A stretch of DNA of 64,000 bases from Ophioceras dolichostomum (taxonomy: Eukaryota; Ascomycota; Sordariomycetes; Magnaporthales; Ophioceraceae). Within the stretch, counting starts at the first letter, position 1. Each line of letters opens with the position of its first letter. Made by a program: the position numbers and the translations under genes. The stretch is taken from positions 1 through 64,000 of the forward strand of contig PYST01000029.1 in the NCBI GenBank assembly GCA_003049485.1, in the 5' to 3' direction. Shown here piece after piece: positions 1 through 10,390 of this stretch. Under the pieces are notes generated by a model that did not search any database, had not been told where the DNA came from, and saw only the letters and a list, made by a program, of their open reading frames with translations.

Positions 1-323
1 CAGTAGAGGACCGGGATTTCGTGGAGTTCGAAAGCGATGTTGTTGAAAAGGCGGATCATGGCAATAGTCTCTTTACAAGCTTGAGTGAATGAGAGAAGTT
101 CGGCTTCATCAAATTGTATTGCGAGAGTGCGAGTATGCCAAAGGTATTGGAGCAGAGTGTCTGCAGCGGTATGATGTGTTGGACCGGGGTTAACGAGATG
201 CCTAGATAGTTGGCTGACTGCATAAGCGATATCCGGTCGTGATATGACAGCTGCGTAGAGTACTGAACCGACTTGTCTCTTAACACTTGGCATTCGGCAT
301 GTGTTTGTATATATAGACGGGCA
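1..323 (-). mobile_element. Ty1/copia retrotransposon relic (RT/RNase H end)
   Basis: The minus strand encodes, in one frame, a segment typical of the reverse transcriptase to RNase H part of copia-type polyproteins: motifs GSVLYAAVISRPDIAYAV, RHLVNPGPTHH, then EAELLSFTQACKE and LHEIPVLY. The frame meets a TGA at 324-326 and the element runs off the left edge of the window, so only a piece is seen. In copia proteins about 50 residues containing the DADW and KSTSG-like motifs normally separate the last two blocks; here they are directly joined, so the copy carries an internal deletion. No LTR is visible in the window. Likely a dead copy. Confidence 0.75.
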
Positions 324-501
324 TCAAGACGTATTTGCCTTGACTTGAACATTCTCCCTACCTACCACTCAATCATCAACTCTAGCATAGGCCAGTCTAC
401 CCACTCTCCCCCCCGACACCTTAGAAGAGTCTCCCTCAAGATTTGGTGCTTCCATTTGCCGAACTTTCAACGAAGCGCGGCATCAAGACCACTTCCACAA
501 G

Positions 502-642
502 ATGTCTTCCTCCGATAACGGCCGCCGTGGCGCCGTGAGCTACGACCAGCAGGATGCCGCCGCCATTGCTGCCGCGCTGAAGAAGAAGTTGGAGGAGGAC
601 AAAGCTAAGGAGGAGAAGGCCAAGACGGCCGACAAGAAGTAG
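502..642 (+). CDS. small hypothetical protein, 46 aa
   Basis: An intact 47-codon ORF starts with ATG in a reasonable context (caagATGtc) and ends with TAG. The product begins MSSSDNGRRG, has an Ala-rich middle and ends in a highly charged Lys/Glu helix-like segment (KKKLEEDKAKEEKAK). Codon choice is strongly biased to G/C at third positions (AAG, GAG, GCC), as in the confident genes of this window, which argues for real coding. No family is recognised and no function is proposed. It could be the last exon of a longer transcript, but the leader before it is AT-richer with stops. Confidence 0.45.
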   Translation: MSSSDNGRRGAVSYDQQDAAAIAAALKKKLEEDKAKEEKAKTADKK

Positions 643-1259
643 CAAAAAGCAGGGGGGAGCTGGCGTTCGGGGTTTGGGCGGTAGTTGCCAGCAAGCGCTG
701 TCTTCTAACATATGGCCGCCCGAGGATCATCAAATGATGATCTTCTCTTCAACAACCTAAAACCGGCCTACCAAGTGTCGTGGTAAAAGGCAGCAAGAAT
801 TTCAGAACTAGATGATACTAGAATAACCAGTTACCTGCCCTATATTCGGGCAATCTAGTTAGGAGAGCCTTCTTTACGTTACGAAGGTGAGAGAGTCCCC
901 CCTAACTAGCTTGTCCGAGATTCAGGCAGGTAACTGGTTATACACTAGGACCATCTACTTTAGAACCGTCTGTCTATTTTTACAGAAGCATTTCTTTGCA
1001 AGGAAAGCGGGACTCCATGGAAGTGGTAGCACATGCCTACACACGTGTCGCCTCGGAGCCGTAACATCACCAGCATCATGCTATCATCAACCCCCAAAAA
1101 TCACCCAGTTTTGCCCTACAATACAGTGTTTTGATGCCTACCTACCTAGTTTGCACATTGCTTCGGTGAAAACTCGTGATATGGCTGTTAAGAAAGCATT
1201 GGCAGCGAGGTACTTAAGCTAGACCCTAAGATACCAACCGTTCCCGTCCATAAAACATC
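643..1259. other. intergenic, 3' of the 46-aa ORF
   Basis: Apart from the hairpin at 806-961, nothing convincing is seen. An open frame at 887-1222 has no recognisable motif and mixed codon use, so it is not called. Confidence 0.5.
806..961. repeat. long imperfect inverted repeat, MITE-like
   Basis: Two arms of about 60 nt face each other around a short loop. A 17-nt perfect pair lies at 823-839 and 925-941; a second 9-nt pair lies at 855-863 and 901-909; the outermost parts (about 808-822 and 942-961) pair with mismatches. The loop itself has a small stem (868-872 with 883-887). No ORF fits inside. This is the shape of a non-autonomous DNA element or a strong RNA hairpin. A clear target-site duplication was not found. 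Confidence 0.55.
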
Positions 1260-2378
1260 TCATATTCTCGCCGGCATCCTCGCGGCGCCATCAATCCGGA
1301 TGACGGCGCTGTTCAACATGGGGTTCTCAATGAGCTGTCTTGCCAGCAGAGCAAACTCGTCTGCCCTCCCCGCCCTCTTGGGGAACTCCATCGACCTGGT
1401 CAGCCCCGCCCTGACCTTCGGGGGCATCGGCGCGGTCATGGCCGTGTCGAACACACCAGGGGCAACAACCGCAGTACGGATGCCGTGGCGGGCCAGGTCG
1501 CGAGACATGGGAAGCGCGGCCGAGTTGAGGGCGCCCTTGGACGCGGCGTAGGCCACCTGGCCCATCTGCCCGTCGAAGGATGCCGACGAGGAGATCATGA
1601 TGATGACGCCGCGGTCGCCATCCTGGTCGGGAGGGGACGCTGCCATGTGGACGGCCATCTGGCGGGCAAGGTCGATGGTACCCCTCAGGTTGATGGAAAT
1701 GACCAGATCAAAACTCTCGATGTCCATGGGTTTGCGGTTCTTGTCTAGTGTCTGTCCGTCGGAGAGAGAGCGGAAAGACAAGCGGGGAGAGTCAGCACAA
1801 ACAGGGGCGATGTCGAGGGACGAAAGCACTCCTCGCAGGGATAGAGTCTTGGATCGGTGTGTAGATGTGGAGAAAGGAAGTGGGAGTCCGCAGTTACCAG
1901 AAAGGGCAACCCAATGCCGGCCGCGCAGATCACTCCACCGAACGGCTTCCCGGTCTCGCCGACCCACTCGACGCTGCCCTTGACGGCGGCGGCGATGGAC
2001 TGGGTGCTCGTCACGTCGACCTCGAAGAAGCGCGCCTTGTCACTCCCGAGCTTCGCGACCGTCGCGGCGCCATTCTCGGCATTCATGTCCAGCACGGCCA
2101 CGTAGCCGCCGTGAGCGACCAAGTCGACGGCGCAGGCTTGGCCTAGACCAGAGGCTCTGATAAAGGGGGGCATAAAAAGGCCGGGTTCGAAGGGTCAGTC
2201 AGCTGGTCACGAAGCGGAGCACCACACACACACACGCGACACAGACTACACACATACGACGCAACGGTCGGTTCAATAGCCGGTCGTTCGCATGTGACAG
2301 TACGCGTGTCTCACTCAAACACTCAAGCTTCCAAACTCACCCGCCAGATATAACAAAGGTCCTGCCGGCGATCTTCAT
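1260..2378 (-). CDS. short-chain dehydrogenase, HSD10 / 3-hydroxyacyl-CoA dehydrogenase type-2 like
   Basis: Exons on the minus strand are 2341-2378, 1898-2156 and 1260-1751 (38, 259 and 492 nt), giving 262 aa. Introns use gtgagt/cag and gtaact/cag, and phases join. The N-terminal Rossmann motif is GGASGLG (residues 12-18), with Asp36 after the second strand suggesting NAD. The classical SDR catalytic residues are present: Asn120 in NLRG, a Ser triplet at 153-155, and Tyr167-x3-Lys171 in YAASK. The usual NAG motif reads CAAG. Length and layout match the HSD10 branch (mitochondrial beta-oxidation and branched-chain amino acid breakdown in other organisms); the substrate cannot be read from sequence. 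The second acceptor was picked because the nearer ctag would break the phase. Confidence 0.85.
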
Positions 2379-3289
2379 TGTGAGGGATTGGAATCAAAGG
2401 AAGTTTGATGGAAAAGGAGAAGACGTTGAAGTCTTTGTAAATAGAATTGGGTACGGTTGTTTCCTTTGCTTTTCTATTCTCCTTCGTCTCCCTCGACGTT
2501 GCATGCGCTTTTCGAGGCTCCCGTCTTTAATATGTAGCTGCACCTCAGCATGATGACACATCACCTAGGTCCATTGAACCTTGCCGAACTCCAAGATTGA
2601 TCGAGTGCCTCGGCAGAACGGACAGACAGCACTCGAGTCCTGCGACATCCCCGCAGTTCATGCCGCCGGTAGTGACCGCTGTATTGTGTAAGACCTTGTT
2701 GATACCTGTCACTCTACGCTAACCATCCCAGACAGTTGCGAAAACGAAGAAGATTGGGGTTTAAAAATAAAATATCTGCTAACCTCGTTATCGCGATAGG
2801 CTCCGTGTCTACTGTACGCTTCGAAAGAAGCGGCTAGTCTTTGTGCCGGGTGCTGTTGGGCGACACTCCGTCCAGGCAAGCTGGCTGATCGTAAGGACTT
2901 GACGCACGCCACTGGGAACTCACAGGGGGCGCAGCTCCGAAGCATCACTGAGAAGGTGATCTGTCAGTGGCCAACCGCCCTTGGCCCCCACCAACTGACA
3001 CTGAGGCTCATCAACGCATACCCCTGTCGCCGCACCCTCCATTGCGCTGCTGGGACCAGGCTGCTTGGTCATCCTGTGTTGCATGACGAGTTGACTTACC
3101 CACGAACACAACTGGCGAAAAATGAAGACGAAAGAGAAAACCCAATAACTAACTCTCAACCTCGCGCGATACCAAACACATATCTCGAATTTCGAACAAC
3201 TCCGTCGTCTCCCGGCTTTCTCCCCACGCGCATCCCTGCCCCGAATATTGCAGCAGGAGATCAGGAGGAACCAGACTACAGCCGCAGCC
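2379..3289. other. intergenic between divergent SDR and Rab4 genes
   Basis: This 0.9-kb stretch must hold both promoters. Open frames on both strands (for example 2899-3402) have no motif and are not called. No clear TATA box. Confidence 0.5.
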
Positions 3290-5236
3290 ATGACGCGGCC
3301 ACGACGCTCGTCCGCCGCGAGCGAGGACAGCACAGCGACGGCACGCGACCAGGTATGTCCCTCCCTAATATTGAGAATAGCTTCGACCCTCCGAGACGCT
3401 AGGTCGCCCTTTCCCGGCCCGGCACCCCTCCACAGGCGTCACGGCAGACACGACACACGCCCTCTTGGCCGCCGCCCGCCGGCCAAGCCCATCGGCGACC
3501 GCGGGTGCGACGGGCGAAACTCGAAGACCCAAATCGCCGCTCACTAACTTAACTGAACCATCATCATCACAGGAACTTGGGAGCATGTACGACTACTTGG
3601 CCAAGATCATCTTGCTTGGGCCTAGCGGGACTGGAAAGTAAGTTTGGCGCGCTATCCCATCCGGGTTCCCATCCGGCTTTCGCCTCGGCCTCGGCCGGCC
3701 CCTTCTCTCCTTCTCTTCCGCGTCTACCGCTGCGCCCGCCGAAACACGAGGACCCAACCGGCCGGATCCGCTCGGGAACGACGATATCTCGCGTTCGCGT
3801 TCGCGTTCGGACGACTCCCCGATCTGCGATTCCCCAGTCTCCCCGACTGTCCTGACGCGATACCGATATCCCCGCCGTGTGGCGGTGGTCGTTCGCGGCC
3901 CCTTGCGCATCGGATCGCGGACACGGAGCCTGCATCACAGGGATCATCGCGGGGCTGGGGCCCGATGCGGTTTCGGCGACGGCTTCCAGACGGATAACGG
4001 GAGTCGTGTGGAATACCGACACGGCCTGGAAGAGACAGGAGCATAGCAAAGCAAAGGCACATTATTATGTCGAGATAGCGGGCTTGGCTGACGCGAAACA
4101 TTACCTACCCCTCCATCCAGATCATGCCTCCTGCACCGCTTCGTCAAGAACGAATGGCGCGTCCTCTCCTCGCAGACGATCGGCGTCGAGTTCGCCTCCA
4201 AGATAATCAAAGTCGGGACTGGTGCCCGACGGAAGCGGATAAAACTTCAGGTGCGTACCTACCTACCTACCTATTCCATACCTCCCTCCTTATTCCCCCC
4301 TAGCGCATCCCCCTCCCTCACCCACCCCGCGCCTGATGGCTATGGCGGTCACCATCCCCAACAGCGAAGACGAACTACTAACATCGTCAATTTTACCCTC
4401 TTCTCTAGCTCTGGGACACAGCCGGGACCGAGCGCTTCCGGTCCGTCTCCCGCTCCTACTACCGCGGTGCCGCCGGCGCAGTCCTCGTCTACGACATCAC
4501 CACGCACAGCACCTTCACCTCGCTCCCGGCCTTCCTCAACGACGCCCGCGCGCTCGCCTCTCCGAACCTGACCATCCTCCTCGCGGGGAACAAGCTCGAC
4601 CTCGCACAAGACGACCCGGTGGTGACGTCTTCCTCGACCGCTCCGCTCCTGATCGACACGTCGTCATCAACCCCAAACCATCATAATAACAACTACCCTC
4701 CACCCACCACCCCGTCGTCGGCCTCCGTCGCATCCACAACATCCACCATCCCTCTGCCAACGCTAGGCCTAGGCAGCCAGCTCCGCGCCTCCGTCGCCCC
4801 ATACGGGCGAGAAGTCTCCTCCGCGGAGGCCAACAGGTGGGCGTCGGCGTCGCACATCCCCGTCGTGATGGAGGTGTCGGCCCTGTCGGGCGAGGGGGTC
4901 GACGAGGTGTTCGGCCGCCTGGCGCGCATGATACTGACCAAGATCGAGCTGGGCGAGATCGACCCGGACGACCCCATGAGCGGGATCCAGTATGGCGACT
5001 CGGGCGGGTTTGGACTTGGTGGGGGGAGCGACGGGGCGAGTATCAAGAGCTCGTTGGCTGGGGATGATGTTGGCGGTGGTGCTGGGAGCAGCAGTGGCGG
5101 GGCGAGGAGACGGAGGGGAATTGGGATAGGAGGTGGAGGGGGAGGACTGAGGGGGAGGAAGAGCGGAATGGCGTTGAGGGAGTGGGAGGAGGTGTTTACG
5201 CTTAATAGGGGGAGGAGGGGTGGCGGGTGCTGTTGA
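3290..5236 (+). CDS. Rab4-like small GTPase with inserted and extended regions
   Basis: Exons 3290-3352, 3573-3637, 4121-4250 and 4409-5236 give 361 aa (a conventional Rab has about 215). G1 is GPSGTGKS with Lys43, G2 lies in SSQTIGVEF, G3 is WDTAGTE (residues 88-94), G4 is NKLD (147-150) and G5 is SAL (about 243). The C terminus is GGGCC, the double-cysteine signal for geranylgeranylation, so it should act on endosomal/recycling membranes. Two oddities: the catalytic Gln equivalent to Ras Q61 is Thr93, and a Ser/Thr/Pro/Asn-rich insert of about 60 residues sits between G4 and G5. The tail of about 100 residues is Gly/Arg/Ser rich. Start choice: exon 1 ATG has a good context; an internal Met in MYDYLAK (exon 2) is the alternative. 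Confidence 0.88.
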
Positions 5237-7718
5237 GAGTCAGATGGCTGGCCTGGTTGGCTTGCTGGCTTGCTGGGGCTTCGCTAGACCATTCCTTGGT
5301 CTTTTCTCCTTCGTTCCTATGCCTCCTTGCGATATCCGTTTTTTCCATCTGCGCGGACTACCTTTCTGTCTCTTCTCTCTTTTGTTAACCGCCTCTTTTC
5401 CAGCCTTTCTGTTGAGAGGTTAGTTGCTTGCCCTGTTGGCGTGATACCTTCGTTTTAGCCTTTGTGTTGGTTCTTGATCACTATGCGCCGTGGAGAAGAC
5501 GGAAGACTGGCGGCTTCCACTTGCTTTCTTCTGTCTCCTACTCTTCCTCCAATCCTGTCCCTTCTTTTCTTTCTTTTTCTCCGTCTTCAGGACCGACTTA
5601 GCTTTCGGCGCCTCTAATGTACCTGCGATTCCCACATACCTCCTGTTTTTGTTGTTGACCTTTTGGCATCCCTCTCATGCCCCTGATATTCTACTTACCA
5701 CATCCACCTAGACACTGTTCCCTTTGTCTTTCAGATGTTTGAGTTTGAGCCTTCCTAGATGATTTAACGAGCTACATGCAAGATCCAATAATACGAATAC
5801 CGCGATGGAGAAGAATTCCACAGAGCTTTTTGGGGCTGGACCTCTTGCCATATCACCCCCGGCCGGGCCGTCTCGAGGACTCACAACTCTCCGCCTCGTG
5901 ACCCGTCAGATGAGCGATTAGTTTTGTGCGCAAATCTCACAGAAACTCCCAGCTGTTTTAGTTGCTCAAGCAATAACCGCTTCCCTCGACATGTCGTCGA
6001 CGGGAAGCAGACGGTTCAGAGAGAAGCACATGCCGTTACGTCATCTGCCCCTCCATCAGGTCCGGTCTCGGATCAAACAAATCTCGAGGTTCTCTCGCAC
6101 ATTTCCATCTATGCACGAATGCCTCCCCAGGTAGCCGACAAGAGACCAGCTCTGATGCTTTCTTTGGACGATTCCCCTTATGCGCCTCAACGTATTCGTC
6201 CATGGAGGGGCAGGTAAGGTGGTAGCTTAGAAGCTCCCCCTCATGACCCCAAAGTCTCCAAGCTGTTGGTTTTAGCCTAAACGGGGAGACGGAGGGCTTC
6301 GTTCCGCCTAGTGGCATGCCAGGGGATCCTGACTCTGCAGCTGTCAGTAGCTCGGGGCGGCTGGCAGCATGGGGGTTCATGCTCTATTTCTAACACCGCA
6401 ACATCGATGGAAAACGGCACCTACTTAGGTCGTCCCAGCCCGGTACGTAGACACCTCACCCAGTCTAGACATCCATTTATGGATCCTATGGAGGCCTGGA
6501 AGTGCTCGAGCGAAAGTATGAAGGCGACAATGCGATTCCCAAGGCTCCTTCAGAGGTTAGAAACGTAATCGGCTTCGCCTAGTGGCTAGACTTCGGAATT
6601 CCGGGGCGAAGATCCAGGATTCACAAACTTGGACATGAGTGACCACCTACAATAGCTCTACAGACCGTCTCATGGCCGAGGTCAACGTTCTCGTGAAGGG
6701 GAAGAACCCCCGGCATACGAGTGGGAGCCCATTGCGACGGGCAAAATTGCTCGGAAGCAATAACCTCAGGAGCAGTTCATTCATTGAGAGGCATAACCGA
6801 CATAGACGCCTGAAAATGCCATTGCATCCCACCATTATGAACGGGAAAACGAGGAGGAGGGACGGATGCAGAGCGGCAGCGAAAGCTACCTTGCCCTTGC
6901 CTTACTGGCTTGCTTATTAGCAGAAAAAGATGTCGAAGGTCACGGAGAGACGCAAAGACGTCGGACAGAGGATACGACTTGGAGAAGGATCCTCAATTAT
7001 CCACACATGTGCAGGGGGCGTGGGGTGAAAGTCGGGTCGGGATTTCCTGATGCTCTCACAGTTCAATACACTGGACCACTCGACCTGCGATGTCCCACCT
7101 CGGCGGCGCTTCCCCCGTGCCTGCCTTCCGGGAGCTGCATGCCTTACGGACGGGAAGCTGTGGTCCCCAAGCCGGACCTGCCTTCTCTCTCGCGCTGAGA
7201 TCATCGCACCACCAGCCGAAGCTGCCGTTGAAGCAAAAATCAGATCATTGAGATTCCAGTTCAATGGCGGGGAGCTCGGATCGAGCACGAGCTCTGACAT
7301 TCTTAAATAGCGCAGGCGCTCGCTCTTCCCACGAACCACACGAATCCGCGAGCCGTTGAACTCATCTCAGTCTGTCTGCACCCTCCGGACCTCTCAGGCT
7401 TTTCCGAGCTGTGTATCCGTCCTGCGAAACAGCTGGCCTCACTCACGTTGCTCCCCGTGGAACCGGGACAGCACCACAATTGCAGGAGCTGTCTCACTGA
7501 GCTTCACTGAGAACCCCACTCGCTACCAAGCATCAAGCTTCCGCCAGGACCCTGCTGCGAGGTACCTCTCACCTCACCGCAATGTCATCAATGATGCCAC
7601 CTACAACATTTCAGCTAACACTAGACGGCGCATCTCAAAGTCGCAGCATCTTCGAAGGCAACGATCAGATAGATCACTTCCCCTGAGCAAACAACTTACC
7701 TCAGTCACGTCTGCAATA
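5237..7718. other. intergenic, 2.5 kb
   Basis: Many short frames on both strands, none with a recognisable motif or consistent codon bias. The part nearest 7718 is presumably the promoter and leader of the mannosidase gene. A GC-rich stretch near 6570-6625 looks faintly tRNA-like but lacks a proper B box. Confidence 0.5.
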
Positions 7719-10390
7719 ATGGCCCCCCACACAGTGATCCCTCTCAACCAAAACTGGGAGTTCAAGCAAGCAGACAAGGAAGACTCGACCTTCCTACCAG
7801 TGGGCCAATTCCCGACCAACGTGCACCTAGACCTACTAGCAAACGGGCTCATCCCAGACCCCTTCATCGGCAAGAACGAGCTGGACGTGCAATGGGTCGG
7901 CGAGGCGCAATGGACCTACCGCACCACCTTCTCGACGCCCGCAGTGGCCGAGGCCGAGGGTCTGAAGGCGGTCATCGCCTTCGACGGCCTCGACACCTTC
8001 GCCACGGTGCTTCTGAACGGCACCCAGATCCTCGAGACGGATAGCATGTTCGTCCCCGAGCGCGTCGATGTCACGGGCACGCTCAAGGAGGATGGCAACG
8101 AGCTGGTCATCCACTTCGACAGCGCCTACCTCAGGGGCTGGAAGCTCGTCGAGCAGCATCCTGACCACAAGTGGGGGTGCTGGAACGGCGACAACTCGCG
8201 GTTAGCGGTCAGGAAAGCGCAGTATCACTGGGTACGTACCCTGTCCCCTCGGGAAGCTCCATTGACGATGCCGTATTCCCTCCACTAACGCAAGCGTTCA
8301 ACTTGACTTAATAGGGATGGGACTGGGGCCCGTGTCTTCTCACCTGTGGTCCGTGGAGGCCCATCACGTTGGAGATATACGACGGCAGGCTAGCCGATCT
8401 GTACTGCGACATCGACGTTCCCGAGAGCCTCGACTCGGCCAAAGTCGTCGCCCGTGCCGTAGTCGAGGGCAAGGCCGACAAGGTCAAGCTCGAGATCTCG
8501 CTCAATGACGAGCCCGTCGCCTCCGAGACGGTCGACGTCAGCGACGGCACAGCATCCGCCACCTTCACCATCACTAAGCCCTCCCTCTGGTACCCAGCGC
8601 GATACGGCAAGCAGCCCCTGTACGCCGTCAAGGCAACGCTCTTAGCCTCCGCCTCCGGCTCCTCGGAGATCGACACCATCTCCAAACGCATCGGCCTCCG
8701 ACGGGTCGAGCTCGTCCAGCACCCGCTCAAGGACCAACCAGGCATGTCGTTCTTCTTCCGCGTCAACAACATCCCGCTCTACTGCGGCGGGTCGGACTGG
8801 ATCCCCGCCGACAACTTCATCCCGCGCATCTCGGCGCAGCGGTACCGCGACTGGGTCAAGCTCGTCGTCGACGGCAACCAGCTCATGATCCGCGTGTGGG
8901 GCGGCGGCATCTACGAGGAACAGGCCTTCTACGACGCGTGCGACGAGCTGGGCGTGCTGGTCTGGCAGGATTTCATGTTCGGCTGCGGCAACTACCCGGC
9001 CTGGCCGGCGCTGCTGGACTCGATCAAGCGCGAGGCCGAGGCGAACGTCACCCTGCTCCGCCACCACCCGTCCATCGTCATCTGGGCGGGCAACAACGAG
9101 GACTACCAGTTCGCCGAGTCCGAGAAGCTGACGTACGACTACGCCGACAAGGACCCGGACAACTGGCTCAAGACCGACTTTCCCGCGCGGTACATCTACG
9201 AGAAGCTGCTCTCGGACGTGTGCGCGTCCCTCATACCCGCCACGTACTACCACCCGGGCTCGCCTTGGGGCGCGGGCGTCGACACGCGCGACCCCACCGT
9301 GGGCGACATCCACCAGTGGAACGTCTGGCACGGCACGCAAGAAAAATACCAAAACTTCGACGTGCTCGTGGGGCGGTTCGTGTCTGAGTTCGGCATGGAG
9401 GCTTTTCCCTCCGTCAAGACCATCGACGCCTACCTACCTCTTGGAAAGAACGACCCGGACAGGTACCCGCAGTCGAGCACGGTCGACTTCCACAACAAGG
9501 CGGACGGGCACGAGCGTCGCATAGCGCTCTACCTCGTCGAGAACATGCGGTACGGGCCAGACCCGCTCGAGCAGTTCGTCTACTCGACCCAGCTCATGCA
9601 GGCCGAGTGCCTCGCGTCGGCCTACCGGCTGTGGAAGCGGCAGTGGAAGGGCCCCGGGAGGGAGTACTGCGGCGGCGCGCTGGTGTGGCAGATCAACGAC
9701 TGCTGGCCCGTCACGTCGTGGTCGATCGCCGACTACTACCTGCGGCCGAAGCACAGCTACTACACGGTGAAGCGCGAGATGGCGCCCCTGAGCGTCGGCA
9801 TGACGAGGCGGGAGCACAGAAAACCGGAAGACAAGTACACGCGGGTGCGCGTGGCGAAGACGACGGACATTGAGGCGTGGGGGTCGAACTTGACGCTGGA
9901 GGCCATCACGGTCGACGCGGTGCTGAAGGCGTGGGACGTGGAAACGGGCGAGGAGACGTTCTGCGAGACGGTCACTAGGAATCTGGTCCTGCCCGCCAAC
10001 CAGTCCACCGAGATCCTCGCACGGCCCGTGCCGGTGCGCCGGTCGGACAGCGGCGAGGAGGGTCGCACCGTGGTGGCCACTTACCTCGCCGCCTCCGGAT
10101 CGCCGGGACGACAGCAGCTCGCGCGCTACGTCAACTGGCCCGAGCCGCTGAAGTACCTGCACCTCGCGAAGCCGAAGCAGCTCGTGGCCAAGCTGGTCGA
10201 GGGGAACACGGTGGTGGAGGTCAGCGCCGAGGTGCCCGTCAAGGGCGTCGCACTGGAGTGCGAGGACGACGGGGTCAGGTTCGAGGATAATCTGGTTGAT
10301 ATCGTGCCGGGGGAGGTTGTGAGGATTGGGGTGGTGGGCGCGGGGGAGGGGACGGTTATTGCGACGAGGTATTTGGGGATGCTGAACTGA
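7719..10390 (+). CDS. mndB: beta-mannosidase, glycoside hydrolase family 2, intracellular type B
   Basis: Two exons, 7719-8231 and 8315-10390, encode 862 aa; the intron has gtacgt and a tag acceptor, phase 0. The enzyme removes terminal beta-mannose from manno-oligosaccharides. The N-terminal jelly-roll domain includes GEAQWTYRT; GWDWGPCLLTCGPWRPI directly follows the intron. The catalytic barrel has the acid/base Glu433 in GNNED and the nucleophile Glu529 in SEFGME, close to the positions known for the GH2 mannosidase of Cellulomonas (429/519). There is no signal peptide (start MAPHTVIPL), fitting the intracellular MndB type rather than the secreted MndA. Start: the frame is open upstream, but this ATG (ataATGgcc) is the one that begins homologous sequence. 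Confidence 0.93.

Noticed and set aside
1745..1748. Nearer ctag acceptor for the last SDR intron
   Set aside because: Breaks the reading phase; the gacag acceptor a few bases upstream keeps it.
2899..3402. 167-codon frame before the Rab gene
   Set aside because: Overlaps the Rab start region; composition not like coding sequence here.
6570..6625. tRNA-like stretch
   Set aside because: An A-box-like tagtggctaga is present, but there is no proper B box and the arms do not fold into a cloverleaf.
9434..10162. 242-codon minus-strand frame opposite the mannosidase
   Set aside because: Antisense shadow, His/Arg/Val-rich.
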